The notes: generated by a model not told the origin, from the sequence alone. DNA of 64,000 nucleotides from VRUE01 sp035557635 (GCA_035557635.1 DATMDR010000061.1:1-64000); one strand, 5' to 3'; positions 16,901 to 25,370 are shown, counted from the stretch's first letter. A program made the numbers and translations.

Positions 16901-18217
16901 CTAGGTGGCCGAGCGGACGGAATCGCCCGCGCTGCCGCTGATGCGGACCGCCTCGATCCGGTTCTCGCGCACCGACTCGACCCGGATCGTGTAGCCGTTG
17001 GCGACGATCGTGTCGCCGCGCTTGGGCAGCCGGCCGAGCTCGCCGAAGACGTAGCCGCCGACCGAGTTGTAGGCGTCGGTGTCGACCGGCAGCTCGATCC
17101 CGGCGTCGGAGAGGTCACCCAGCGAGACGTGGCCGCGGACGAACCACTCGCCGTTGGCGAGCTGGCGCAGCGCCGCCGCGCGAGGATCGGTCTCGTCCTC
17201 GATCTCCCCCACCACCTCCTCGAGGATGTCCTCGACGGTGACGATCCCGACCGTGCGCCCGTACTCGTCGGCGACCACGGCGATCGAGGTGCGCTGGACC
17301 TGGAGGTCGTGGAGGAGGTCGTCGAGCGGGCGGGTCTCGGGGACGATCAGGGCGTCGCGCACCGCCGCATCGATCGGGCTCTCGGGCCCATCGCTCATGT
17401 AGAGGCGGATGAGGCTGTTGTTGTGGACGATCCCCTTGACCTTGTCGGGGTTCTCTTCCTCGACCACGACCAGGCGGGTGTGGCCGGAGGTGACGCAGCG
17501 CCGCAGCGCCGTCTCTACCGTCTCCGAGGCGTCGACGATGACGACAGCCGGGATCGGGGTCATCACCTCGCGCGCCTCCTGCTCGTGCAGGTGGAAGACG
17601 CCGCCCAGCATCCCGGCCTCGCCGGGGTCGAGGCGGCCGCGCTGGGCGCCGCGCACGATCATCAGCCGCAGCTCCTCCGGCGATCCCACCTCCTCGTCCC
17701 CCTCGGGCTCGATCCGCAGCACGCGGGTGACGACGAACCGGGCCGGGGCGTTGGTGAGCAGGATCAGCGGGTGGAAGAGGCGCCGGAAGAGGGCGAGCGG
17801 CCTGGCGATTCGCAGCAGCAGGCGCTCGGCGCGGGCGATCCCGATCATCTTCGGCGCCTGCTCGCCGAAGATCACGTGCAGCAGGGTCACCACGAAGTAG
17901 GCGAAGGCGAAGGCGAGGATGTAGGAGGCGGCGTCGCCGAGGAAGCCGTGCAGCAGGGGCTCGACCAGCTCGGCGATCGCCGGCTCGCCGAGGAAGCCGA
18001 TCCCGATCGAGGCCAGCGTGATGCCGACCTGGGAGGTGGCGACGAACTCGTCGACGTGGTCGATCTGGTCGAGTGCGACGCGGGCGGCGGCGCTCCCCTC
18101 CTCCGCCGTCTTCTCGATCCGGCTGCGCCGCGAGCGCACGATCGCGAACTCGGCCGCGACGAAGAAGCCGTTGACGGCAACCAGGAGGAGGACCAGAACG
18201 ATCAGCAGAACGGGCAT
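16901..18217 (-). CDS. CNNM/CorC-type membrane protein with CBS pair
   Basis: 438 residues. An N-terminal DUF21/CNNM transmembrane domain (residues 1-200; MPVLLIVLVLLLVAVNGFFVAAEFAIV at the start) is followed by a CBS pair (VMTPIPAVVIVDAS, and VQRTSIAVVADEYGRTVGIVTVEDILEEVVGEI) and a C-terminal CorC_HlyC domain (residues about 350-430, SLGDLSDAGIELP). Family members transport or regulate Mg2+ (or Co2+); the old name is hemolysin-like. Length and order are standard. Confidence 0.94.
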   Translation of the reverse strand: MPVLLIVLVLLLVAVNGFFVAAEFAIVRSRRSRIEKTAEEGSAAARVALDQIDHVDEFVATSQVGITLASIGIGFLGEPAIAELVEPLLHGFLGDAASYILAFAFAYFVVTLLHVIFGEQAPKMIGIARAERLLLRIARPLALFRRLFHPLILLTNAPARFVVTRVLRIEPEGDEEVGSPEELRLMIVRGAQRGRLDPGEAGMLGGVFHLHEQEAREVMTPIPAVVIVDASETVETALRRCVTSGHTRLVVVEEENPDKVKGIVHNNSLIRLYMSDGPESPIDAAVRDALIVPETRPLDDLLHDLQVQRTSIAVVADEYGRTVGIVTVEDILEEVVGEIEDETDPRAAALRQLANGEWFVRGHVSLGDLSDAGIELPVDTDAYNSVGGYVFGELGRLPKRGDTIVANGYTIRVESVRENRIEAVRISGSAGDSVRSAT

Positions 18218-18367
18218 CAGGACTCGTGCGCGCTCACGTCAGGGCTGGGCCCTGCTGTGTCCCGGTACTTCGGGGAAGGTCGTCGTCTGCCATGCGGCGT
18301 ACGGAATATAGCTTTCTTCGCCGCCGTCGCCCCGATCGGACCTTCAGGTGCCATATTTGATCGGTCT

Positions 18368-19303
18368 ATGCGCATCGCCAGCCTGGTCCCCTCCGCAACC
18401 GAGATGCTCTACGCCCTGGGGCTGGACGAGAGCGTGGTCGCGATCACCCACGAGTGCGACTACCCGCCGGAGACGGGCGCGGTTCCGCGCCTGACCCGCT
18501 CCGTGCTGCCCTCCGGGCTCGATGCGGCGCAGATCGACATCACGGTGAAGGCGACCGTGGCGGAGGGCCGTGCGCTCTACGCGCTCGACGAGGAGCGGCT
18601 CGCCGACCTGGCGCCGGACCTGATCGTCACCCAGGCGGTCTGCGCCGTCTGCGCCGTCTCCTACGAGGACGTGCTCGAGGTCGCCGCCCGGCTGCCGAGC
18701 AAGCCCCGGGTCCTCCAACAGGACCCCAGCTCCCTGACCGAGATGCTCGAGGACGTGGTCCGGCTCGGCGAGGCCACCGGGGTCGAGGGCGCGGCGCACG
18801 AGCTGCGTGGTGAGCTGGAAGGCAGGCTGGCGTCCGTTCGCGGCGCTGTCGCCGGAGCGAGCCTGCCGCGGGTGATCGCCCTGGAGTGGCTCAATCCGCC
18901 CTACGTCGGCGGCCACTGGGTACCGGAGATGATCTCGATCGCCGGCGGCGAAGACGTCGCGGGGCCACCGGGGCTCAAGTCGCCCGAGGTCTCATGGGGT
19001 GAGCTTTCGGGCCTCAACCCCGACGTCGTCGTCGTCATGCCATGCGGCTGGTACGTCGACGCCGCTCGCTCGCAGGCGCTCGAACACTGGTTCGAGATCG
19101 AAGACCTGGGCGCCCAGCGCGTCTTCGCGGTCGACGCGGCCTCGACCTTCTCCCGGCCAGGGCCTCGCCTGGTTGACGGCGTCGAGCTGCTCGGTCACCT
19201 GATCCACCCGGACCTCGTCGACCCGCCAGGAAGCATCGGCTTCGCCGAGCTGCGCTCGCCTCATAGACCCATGAGTGGCCATCCCGGCAGGGGTTCCACT
19301 TAA
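18368..19303 (+). CDS. Cobalamin-type ABC substrate-binding domain protein without signal peptide
   Basis: 311 residues from the ATG at 18368 (the frame is open much further upstream, but that is a shadow of the CNNM gene). RIASLVPSATEMLYALGLDESVVAITHECDYP and DLAPDLIVTQ are the BtuF/FhuD-like periplasmic-binding fold start. GHWVPEMISIAGGEDV is the second lobe. No signal peptide or lipobox is visible and no transporter genes follow, so it may be a cytosolic or orphan cobalamin/haem-like binder. The last 10 residues are encoded by the palindromic repeat at 19274. Confidence 0.87.
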   Translation: MRIASLVPSATEMLYALGLDESVVAITHECDYPPETGAVPRLTRSVLPSGLDAAQIDITVKATVAEGRALYALDEERLADLAPDLIVTQAVCAVCAVSYEDVLEVAARLPSKPRVLQQDPSSLTEMLEDVVRLGEATGVEGAAHELRGELEGRLASVRGAVAGASLPRVIALEWLNPPYVGGHWVPEMISIAGGEDVAGPPGLKSPEVSWGELSGLNPDVVVVMPCGWYVDAARSQALEHWFEIEDLGAQRVFAVDAASTFSRPGPRLVDGVELLGHLIHPDLVDPPGSIGFAELRSPHRPMSGHPGRGST

Positions 19304-19391
19304 CTTTTTTCGGCGATTCGCGTAGGGCTGGCGCCCCGAAACCGCCAGCGAAAAAAGTACAAGACGTTCCACCCCTACCGGGATGGCCACT
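19274..19391. repeat. Palindromic repeat family 1, copy 2
   Basis: 118 bases. AGTGGCCATCCCGG pairs perfectly with CCGGGATGGCCACT. The core words CAGGGGTTCCACTTAACTTTTTT and AAAAAAGTACAAGACGTTCC match copy 1 at 6180-6289, while outer arm and centre differ. It provides the last codons and stop of the upstream plus-strand gene and reaches the stop of the rhomboid gene on the minus strand. Confidence 0.85.
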
Positions 19392-20215
19392 TACGCGACG
19401 GCTATGGCCGCGACGAAAGAGAGGACACCGAGCGCGGCCATTGCCAGCAGCTCGGCGGGAAGGTGGTTGCGGCCGAGCATCCCTCGCTCGCCGGCGACGA
19501 TCAGGAACGAGCAGAGCACGCCGGCGGCAAGTCCGCCGAGGTGGCCGCCAAGACTGATGTGCGCGGCGCTGATGCTGAACACCAGGTTGAGAACGATGAG
19601 CAGGCCGAGCGAGGACGCAAGCGCATCTAGGCCACGCCGGCGGGCGATGACGAAGGTGGCACCGAAGATGCCGTAGACCGCCCCAGAAGCACCGACTGTG
19701 AGCGCGTTCGGATCGAGCAAGAGGGCGCCGAAGGAGCCGCCAAGCAGCGAGACGAAGTAGACGGCGAGGAAGCGCGGAGTGCCGATCCCCGGCTCCAGTA
19801 TCCGACCGAGGAAATAGAGGGCGAACATGTTGAAGCCGATGTGAAGGATGCTCCCGTGCAGGAAGCCGCTGGTGATGAGCCGGTACCACTCGCCGTCCGC
19901 CACCCAAGGCCCGAAAAGGCCGAAATCGAGCAACATCGGGTCGGTCGTCCTCTGAGAGAAGCCGCCCGAGCCGGAGACGATCTCGGCGAGGTAGGCGGCG
20001 ACGTTGAGCGCGATCAGGACGAAGGTCGCCGGGGCGGCAGCGAGGGCCGACGCCTCACCCACCCCCCGGGTCACGTGCGTGCGCTGGCGCGAGCACTCCG
20101 GGCAGCGCATGCCGACCGGCGTCGGCGTCATGCACTCCGGACAGATCGGCCGCCCACAGGACGAGCAGGAGACGGCGGTCTCGCGGTCGGGGTGCCTGTA
20201 ACAGGTCTCGGCCAA
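19391..20215 (-). CDS. Rhomboid intramembrane serine protease with N-terminal zinc-binding segment
   Basis: About 275 residues. I prefer a TTG at 20215, just before LAETCYRHPDRETAVSC; an ATG at 20278 is possible but overlaps the facing CYTH gene. Residues 1-45 have a B-box-like Cys/His cluster (CYRH, CSSCGRPICPECM, CPEC). Six or seven membrane helices follow. The catalytic serine is in GASGAVYGIFG and the histidine in GGHLGGLAAG; the HGSILHIGFNMFALYFLG region with H and N is typical. It cleaves transmembrane segments in the plane of the membrane; substrate unknown. Confidence 0.92.
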   Translation of the reverse strand: MAETCYRHPDRETAVSCSSCGRPICPECMTPTPVGMRCPECSRQRTHVTRGVGEASALAAAPATFVLIALNVAAYLAEIVSGSGGFSQRTTDPMLLDFGLFGPWVADGEWYRLITSGFLHGSILHIGFNMFALYFLGRILEPGIGTPRFLAVYFVSLLGGSFGALLLDPNALTVGASGAVYGIFGATFVIARRRGLDALASSLGLLIVLNLVFSISAAHISLGGHLGGLAAGVLCSFLIVAGERGMLGRNHLPAELLAMAALGVLSFVAAIAVA

Positions 20216-20328
20216 GGGACGGGAGCCTATGGCCTGAGGCCGCGCGCCGGCCCTAGTGTTGTCGCATCGAGGAGCCAAGCCGAAACATCGAGCTGAAGGC
20301 CAGAGATCCCGACCCGGAGCGGTCGGCT

Positions 20329-20808
20329 GTGTCCTGCCGAGAGCTCGGTGCCGAGGATGGCGGCGTGCTTGTCCAACGCGACACGTATTTCGGCGCGTCC
20401 CGGAGCCGCCTCAAGCTGCGCGAGGAGGAGAACGCAGCGCCGTATCTGGTCTCCTACCTGCGTCCCGATCGCGTCGGCTCGCGGGAGAGCCGCTACCGGA
20501 TCGTTCCGGTCGAGCGGCCGGCCGAGCTGAAGGCGGCGCTCTCGGACTCGCTCGGCGTCGTCGCTGTCGTCACCAAGCGGCGTCGGCTTTTCCTCTGGGA
20601 GAACGTGCGGATCCACCTCGACCGGGTCGAGGACCTGGGCGACTTCATCGAGCTGGAGGCGGTCGCCGCCCCCGGCTCGGACCTTGCACGGGAGGAGGAG
20701 CAGGTGCGAGTCCTGCGGACCGGGCTTGGAATCGACGACAGCGACCTGATCGGCGAGAGCTACTGCGATTTCTTGCTGGGCTCGGCGCCCAGCCGCTCCA
20801 GCTCCTGA
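20329..20808 (+). CDS. CYTH-domain protein (class IV adenylate cyclase or triphosphatase-like)
   Basis: 159 residues from the GTG at 20329. Ordered CYTH motifs are visible: LVQRDTYF, RLKLREEENAAPYLVSYLRPD, VVTKRRRLFLWENVRIHLDRV and DFIELEAV. The first strand of the domain, with the metal-binding ExExK-like IELKA, is encoded upstream at about 20287-20301 in the same frame, where no ATG, GTG or TTG exists. Only an ATC at 20266 could start the full domain. Function: hydrolysis or cyclisation of triphosphate substrates. The 3' end overlaps the facing GNAT gene by 49 bases. Confidence 0.82.
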   Translation: MSCRELGAEDGGVLVQRDTYFGASRSRLKLREEENAAPYLVSYLRPDRVGSRESRYRIVPVERPAELKAALSDSLGVVAVVTKRRRLFLWENVRIHLDRVEDLGDFIELEAVAAPGSDLAREEEQVRVLRTGLGIDDSDLIGESYCDFLLGSAPSRSSS

Positions 20809-21248
20809 CCGTCGAGGCGCAGGGTCAGCCACTCCCCCAGCCGCGTTGCGCCGAGCTCGTCGTAGAAGCGCAGGGCCGGCTCGTTCCAGTCGAGCGCCGA
20901 CCACTCGAGGCGGGCGCAACCGCGCTCGAGCGCGGTTGCCGCGATGCGGGCGAGCAGCGACCGGCCGATGCCGCGGCGGCGGTGCTCGGGGCGGACGAAG
21001 AGATCCTCGACCCAGATTCCGGAGCGGCACTCGAAGGTCGAGAAGGTGTCGAAGAAGATCGCGTAGCCGACAGCCTCGCCGTCGACCTCGGCGATCAGCG
21101 GCTCAGCGGCCTCCTGGTCGAACAAAGTCCTCGCCAGCAGCTCCGCGTCTCCCCTGACCGCGTCGCCGAGCTTCTCGTACTCGGCCAGCTCGCGGATCAG
21201 GCCGAAGAGCAGCTCCGCATCCCCTCTCACCGCCGGGCGGATCGTCAT
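20760..21248 (-). CDS. GNAT acetyltransferase (diamine/polyamine type)
   Basis: 162 residues from the ATG at 21246-21248; the frame is open to 21281 but that overlaps the divergent cupin. TIRPAVRGDAELLFGLIRELAEYEKLGD is the start usual for spermidine/spermine N-acetyltransferase-like GNATs. Motif A (DLFVRPEHRRRGIGRSLLARIA) is intact and the C-terminal NEPALRFYDELGA is present. It transfers acetyl from acetyl-CoA to a small amine; substrate is inference. The 3' end overlaps the CYTH gene. Confidence 0.92.
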   Translation of the reverse strand: MTIRPAVRGDAELLFGLIRELAEYEKLGDAVRGDAELLARTLFDQEAAEPLIAEVDGEAVGYAIFFDTFSTFECRSGIWVEDLFVRPEHRRRGIGRSLLARIAATALERGCARLEWSALDWNEPALRFYDELGATRLGEWLTLRLDGQELERLGAEPSKKSQ

Positions 21249-21261
21249 TCTGGGCAGCCTA

Positions 21262-21750
21262 GTGCGGCGCACTCCCAACATCTTCAGGCCGACATTCGAG
21301 GAGGGGGAGCGGCCGGAGGGCTTTCGCTCTCGCCGCGCCCGGATCGGCTACGAGCTCGGCACCGAGCTGATCGGCTGCAGCCTCTGGGAGGTGCCGCCCG
21401 GTGAGGCCGCCTACCTGTACCACTTCCACTACGCCGACGAGGAGCTGGTGATCGTGCTCTCCGGGAACCCCACCCTCCGTACGCCGGAGGGCCTGCGAGA
21501 GCTGGAGGAGGGCGAGACGGTGAGTTTTCCGGTCGGCGAGGAGGGAGCGCACCAGATCGTCAACCGCACCGAGGAAACCGTCACCTTCCTGGCAATCAGC
21601 AGCAGCGGTCGTCCGGACGTGGTCGTCTATCCCGATTCCGACAAGATCGGCGTCGGCGAGCGCCTGCCGAAAGGCGGCGGGCTGCGAGCGTTCTTCCGGC
21701 GCGGGGACGGGGTCGACTACTTCGAGGGAGAGCGCCCACACGAGGGGTGA
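21262..21750 (+). CDS. Cupin-domain protein
   Basis: 162 residues, GTG start. A single cupin barrel: motif 1 is seen in LYHFHYADEELVIVLSGNPTLRTPEG (HxH, E) and motif 2 in PVGEEGAHQIVNRTEE. The metal ligands (two His, Glu, His) are present, so metal binding is expected. Similar proteins bind sugars or amino acids; no specific role can be given. Starts only 13 bases from the divergent GNAT start. Followed by a bidirectional terminator. Confidence 0.85.
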   Translation: MRRTPNIFRPTFEEGERPEGFRSRRARIGYELGTELIGCSLWEVPPGEAAYLYHFHYADEELVIVLSGNPTLRTPEGLRELEEGETVSFPVGEEGAHQIVNRTEETVTFLAISSSGRPDVVVYPDSDKIGVGERLPKGGGLRAFFRRGDGVDYFEGERPHEG

Positions 21751-21763
21751 CAAGGCCAAAAGA

Positions 21764-21787
21764 GACCGGGCCCTCGCGGGCCCGGTC
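21764..21787. terminator. Perfect GC hairpin, bidirectional terminator
   Basis: GACCGGGCCC-tcgc-GGGCCCGGTC, a 10-base perfect stem between the converging cupin and DUF378 genes. On the minus strand it is followed by TCTTTT, so it fits best as the terminator of the DUF378 gene and can also stop the cupin transcript. Confidence 0.85.
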
Positions 21788-21809
21788 GTCGTCCGATTGC
21801 CGCTCGGCC

Positions 21810-22049
21810 TCAGGTGCCGTGCGGGTGCGGCGTGTGGCCGCCGACGTGGAGGCTGTCGAGCAGCCTCGGGATGTAGAGGAGGCCGCAGGCGCCGACCACG
21901 ACGTAGACGATGTCGGTGAGCGTGCCGCTCCCGAAGACGTCCGAGACCACGTTCGTGTCGAACAGCCCGACCATCCCCCAATTGAGAGCGCCGAGCACCA
22001 AGACCAATAGGGCGACGGGCTCGAACCGCTTGATCATCTCCATCATCAT
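21810..22049 (-). CDS. DUF378 family small membrane protein
   Basis: 79 residues with two membrane helices (FEPVALLVLVLGALNWGMVGLF and TDIVYVVVGACGLLYIPRLL). The LGALNWGMVGLF and YVVVGACGLLY motifs are diagnostic of DUF378. Function is unknown. The ribosome site (aggagg) lies before the first of several methionines (MMMEM). The C-terminus is histidine-rich (HVGGHTPHPHGT), which could bind metal. Confidence 0.9.
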   Translation of the reverse strand: MMMEMIKRFEPVALLVLVLGALNWGMVGLFDTNVVSDVFGSGTLTDIVYVVVGACGLLYIPRLLDSLHVGGHTPHPHGT

Positions 22050-22155
22050 TCCTCCTAGGAAGATAATGCGGATAGTTACGACCCATATACACCGTCTGGG
22101 CGGCGGCGGTTACCGCTCCGAGCGGTAGCTTGGGCGGCGTGCAAGGGAGCGACCG

Positions 22156-22572
22156 GTGAGAGCGCTCGTCCAGCGGGTCAGCCAGGCCGCCGTTGATGTC
22201 GAGGGAGAGCGGGTGGCGCAGATCGGCCCCGGGCTGCTGGTCCTGCTCGGGGTGCGTCGCGGCGATACCGAGGCCGAGGCCGACCGGCTAGCCGAGAAGG
22301 TGCGGGCGCTGAGGATCTTCGACGACGCCAAGGGCCGGATGAACGAGCCGCTGCGCGAGCGCGAGGTGCTTTGCGTCAGCCAGTTCACCCTCTACGGCGA
22401 CGCCCGCAAGGGCAACCGGCCTAGCTATGGGGAGGCGGCGCCCGGCGAGGAGGCCGAGCCGCTCTACGACCGCTTCTGCGAACGGCTCGGGGCGGCGAAG
22501 GGAGTCTTCGGAGCGTGCATGGGCGTTGCCCTGGTCAACGACGGTCCGGTGACCCTGCTGCTCGAGTCGTGA
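22156..22572 (+). CDS. dtd: D-aminoacyl-tRNA deacylase
   Basis: 138 residues, full-length. It removes D-amino acids, and glycine mischarged on tRNA-Ala. MRALVQRVSQAAVDVEGERV (GTG start), LCVSQFTLYGDARKGNRPSY with the catalytic SQFTL threonine/serine motif, and the C-terminal NDGPVTLLLES with the cross-subunit Gly-Pro motif are all present. Its TGA overlaps the GTG of the following GNAT gene, so the pair is co-translated. Confidence 0.97.
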   Translation: MRALVQRVSQAAVDVEGERVAQIGPGLLVLLGVRRGDTEAEADRLAEKVRALRIFDDAKGRMNEPLREREVLCVSQFTLYGDARKGNRPSYGEAAPGEEAEPLYDRFCERLGAAKGVFGACMGVALVNDGPVTLLLES

Positions 22573-23102
22573 GGACGGCGCGCCCGGAGGACGCCACTGC
22601 GATCGCGGCGCTCTGGACCGAGGCCTACGTGACACTCGGCGGTGGCGGGCGCATCGAGCCCTACGCCGACGCCGACTTCGAACGGACCGCTGCGCGGGGC
22701 GAGGTCTTTGTCGCCGAGCGTGACGGGGTGGTCACCGGCGTAGTCGCCCTATTGCCCCCGTTGACGAGCGTCGCTCGATGCATTGACCACACCAGGATGT
22801 GTCGAATCGATCGAACGGGACGAGCCGTCGCACGCGCGGAGGAGGCCGAACTGGCGCGGCTCGCGGTCGCCGCCGATGCCCGCGGCGCCGGCATCGGCCG
22901 GGCCCTCACCGAGCTCTGCGGCGAGCGGGCGCGCGCCGCCGGCTGGGAGGCGATCGCGCTCTGGAGCCGCCCCTACCAGCACGAGGCCCACCGCCTCTAC
23001 GAGTCGCTCGGCTACGAGCGGGCGCCCGAGCGCGACACGGTCGACGAGACAGGACACGGCCGGCTCGTGTTCCGCATCACCCTGGGCGGCGGTAAGGTCT
23101 GA
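22569..23102 (+). CDS. GNAT acetyltransferase carrying an in-frame palindromic repeat
   Basis: 177 residues from the GTG at 22569. VRTARPEDATAIAALWTEAYV starts the fold and motif A (RLAVAADARGAGIGRALTELC) plus the HRLYESLGYER end are intact. Between the fourth strand (GVVTGVVALLPPLTSVAR) and motif A lies an 18-codon stretch encoding CIDHTRMCRIDRTG-like residues, which is one copy of the 54-base palindromic repeat at 22769. Relatives would be expected to lack it. Whether the enzyme still folds is unknown; the frame is kept. Confidence 0.85.
   Translation: MRTARPEDATAIAALWTEAYVTLGGGGRIEPYADADFERTAARGEVFVAERDGVVTGVVALLPPLTSVARCIDHTRMCRIDRTGRAVARAEEAELARLAVAADARGAGIGRALTELCGERARAAGWEAIALWSRPYQHEAHRLYESLGYERAPERDTVDETGHGRLVFRITLGGGKV
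22769..22822. repeat. Short palindromic repeat family 3, copy A, inside a gene
   Basis: 54 bases: CGTCGCTCGATGCATTGACC.. on the left and ..ATCGATCGAACGGGACG on the right, around CACAC-caggat-GTGTC. It matches the reverse complement of 41379-41430. 54 is a multiple of three, so the host GNAT frame is preserved. Confidence 0.8.
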
Positions 23103-23138
23103 GCGGTCCAGGTGGGACTGGCGAACGGAGGAGGAGCG

Positions 23139-24722
23139 ATGTACGACTACGTGATCGTCGGAGCGGGCTCGGCCGGGTGCGTCCTCGCGGCGAGGCTCTC
23201 CGAAGACCCAGACGTCAACGTCCTCCTGCTCGAGGCCGGCGGGCCGGACACCAAGGAGAACATCCACGTCCCGCTCGGCTACCTGCAGCTGCAGCGAACC
23301 GACGTCGACTGGGACTACGTCTCGGCGCCCGAGGCGAACTGCAACGGCCGCCGGATCGCCCTCCCCCGCGGCAAGGTGCTCGGTGGCTCCTCCTCGATCA
23401 ACGCGATGATCTACATCCGCGGCAACCGCCCCGACTACGACGACTGGGGGCAGCCCGGCTGGGCCTGGGACGACCTCTTCCCCTACTTCCTCAAGTCGGA
23501 GGACAACGAGCGCGGCGCCTCCGAGTGGCATGCCGTCGGCGGGCCGCTGCCGGTCTCCGAGCAGCGCTCCGGCATCGCCACCTCCCCTGCCTGGGTCGAG
23601 GCCGGCGTGGAAGCGGGGCTGGCCCGCAACGAGGACTTCAACGGGGACGAGCAGGACGGGGTGGGCATGTACCAGGTGACCCAGCGGGGCGGGATGCGCG
23701 CCAGCGCGTCAGTCGCCTTCCTACACCCGGCGATGGAGCGGCCGAACCTGACCGTGATGCCGTTCATGCACGTCAACCGTGTGCTCTTTGACGGCACGCG
23801 CGCGGTCGGCGTCGAAGCGACCCACCTCGGCCAGCCCCAGGAGCTGCGCGCCGAGCGCGAGACGATCCTCTGCGGCGGCGCCTTCAACTCGCCGCAGCTG
23901 CTGATGCTCTCCGGGGTCGGCCCCGCCGAGCACCTGGCGATGCGCGAAATCGAGCTGCTGCTCGACCAGCCCGCGGTGGGCGAGAACCTGAGCGACCACG
24001 CCTGTACGTACGGCGTCTGGACCGCGAGCGAGCCCGAGAGCCTGCTGAAGGCGCTGGAGCCGGCTGCGCTGGAGGAGTTCGAAGCCTCCCAGACCGGGCC
24101 GTTCACCTCCAACTTCGCCGAGGCGGGAGGATTCGCGACGGTCGAGCCCGGCGCCGGCGCCCCGGACGTCCAGTTCCACACCGTGCCCCTGCAGATCGTC
24201 GACGAGGGGATGAGCGACCCGCAGGCGCACGGCACGGTCGTCCTGGCCTGCCTGCTCACGCCTGAGAGCCGCGGCGCGGTGCGGCTCGCCTCAAAAGACC
24301 CAACCGCCAAGCCGATCGTCCGCAACGAGTTCTTCAGTGCCGGCACGGACCTCGAGCGGCTGGTCGAGGCGCTGAGGCTGACCCAGGAGATCTGCGCCCA
24401 GCCGGCGCTCCAGCCCTACTGCAGCGAGCCCTACACCGTGCCGGACGGGGACTCCGACAAGGCGCTGAGCGCCCACGTCGCCGCCACCACCTTCCCGATC
24501 TACCACCCGGTCGGCACCTGCGCGATCGGCTCGGTCGTCGACTCGGAGCTGCGGGTGCAGGGTCTCGAAGGCATCCGCGTCGTCGACGCCTCGGTGATGC
24601 CCACGGTCCCCCGCGGCAACACCAACGCCCCGACGATCGCGATCGCCGAGCGCGCCGCCGACCTGATCAAGGGCGCGACCCCGCTGAGCGCCGCCGCCGG
24701 GACCGAGGCCGCCGCGAGCTAG
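23139..24722 (+). CDS. GMC-family FAD oxidoreductase (choline/alcohol dehydrogenase type)
   Basis: 527 residues from the ATG at 23139, which has a strong ribosome site (ggaggagga). YDYVIVGAGSAGCVLAARLSED is the FAD loop. PRGKVLGGSSSINAMIYIRG is GMC signature 1, and GGAFNSPQLLMLSGVGP is signature 2. The C-terminal catalytic histidine is in YHPVGTCAIG with asparagine in RGNTNAPTIAIAERAADLI. It oxidises primary alcohols or choline. Close to the alkB operon, it may oxidise fatty alcohols formed by AlkB, which is inference. Confidence 0.95.
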   Translation: MYDYVIVGAGSAGCVLAARLSEDPDVNVLLLEAGGPDTKENIHVPLGYLQLQRTDVDWDYVSAPEANCNGRRIALPRGKVLGGSSSINAMIYIRGNRPDYDDWGQPGWAWDDLFPYFLKSEDNERGASEWHAVGGPLPVSEQRSGIATSPAWVEAGVEAGLARNEDFNGDEQDGVGMYQVTQRGGMRASASVAFLHPAMERPNLTVMPFMHVNRVLFDGTRAVGVEATHLGQPQELRAERETILCGGAFNSPQLLMLSGVGPAEHLAMREIELLLDQPAVGENLSDHACTYGVWTASEPESLLKALEPAALEEFEASQTGPFTSNFAEAGGFATVEPGAGAPDVQFHTVPLQIVDEGMSDPQAHGTVVLACLLTPESRGAVRLASKDPTAKPIVRNEFFSAGTDLERLVEALRLTQEICAQPALQPYCSEPYTVPDGDSDKALSAHVAATTFPIYHPVGTCAIGSVVDSELRVQGLEGIRVVDASVMPTVPRGNTNAPTIAIAERAADLIKGATPLSAAAGTEAAAS

Positions 24723-24734
24723 CGCCGCTCGGCC

Positions 24735-25370
24735 TCAGCCGGAGCTGAGCGCCTCGTCGATGAAGGGGCCGAGCAGCTCGCCGGCCCGGGTGGCCGTCGT
24801 CTCCGGGGTCTCGCTCGGCGCCGTGATGTAGCTGATCGCGAGGCGGACCAGGGACTCGGCGAGCAGGCGAACCTTCGCCGGGGGCGCCTCGGGCCAGCCC
24901 TCTTCGATCGTCGCGGTGAGCCGGGCGGTCGCCCAGTGGACGACCGGCATGCCCTGGGTGGTGACGAAGGGAAGCAGGCCGCCGGTGCCGTCGTCGCTGA
25001 GCAGGATGCGGACGAGGGGGTCCTCGCCGGCGCTGCGCAGGAAGACCCCGAGAGCGGCGCCGACCGCGGCGCGCGGGTCGTCGAGGTGCTCGCGCACCGC
25101 CGCCTCGACCCCGTCGAGGAAACGTTCCCCCTCGTGGATGACGAAGGCCTGGCCGAACTCGTCGCGGCTGCCGAACTCCTTGTAGAGGGTCTGGCGGCTG
25201 ACGCCGGCGGCGCTGGCGATACCAGCCATCGTGGTCTCCGACCAGGAGCCCTGCTCGATCGCGTCGCGAGCGGCTCCGAACAGGGTCTCGCGCAGCAGTT
25301 GCCGGGCGGCCTGCGGGTAAGGAGTGCGCGTGCTCGCCACGCCGCCCATCGTCGCAGCGGTGGCGGTCAC
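24735..25370 (-). CDS. TetR-family repressor of the alkB operon
   Basis: 211 residues. Residues 20-65 form the TetR helix-turn-helix (ARDAIEQGSWSETTMAGIASAAGVSRQTLYKEFGSRDEFGQAF). The C-terminal ligand domain is AlkX/Rv3249-like in form (RTKRF-type GERFLDGVEAAV). The GTG start overlaps the rubredoxin TGA (GTGA), so it is made from the alkB mRNA and likely represses its own operon through the palindrome at 26769-26795. Confidence 0.92.
   Translation of the reverse strand: MTATAATMGGVASTRTPYPQAARQLLRETLFGAARDAIEQGSWSETTMAGIASAAGVSRQTLYKEFGSRDEFGQAFVIHEGERFLDGVEAAVREHLDDPRAAVGAALGVFLRSAGEDPLVRILLSDDGTGGLLPFVTTQGMPVVHWATARLTATIEEGWPEAPPAKVRLLAESLVRLAISYITAPSETPETTATRAGELLGPFIDEALSSG

Noticed and set aside
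17129..18367. N-terminal extension of the BtuF-like protein
   Set aside because: Antisense to the CNNM gene; the protein's fold starts at the ATG at 18368.
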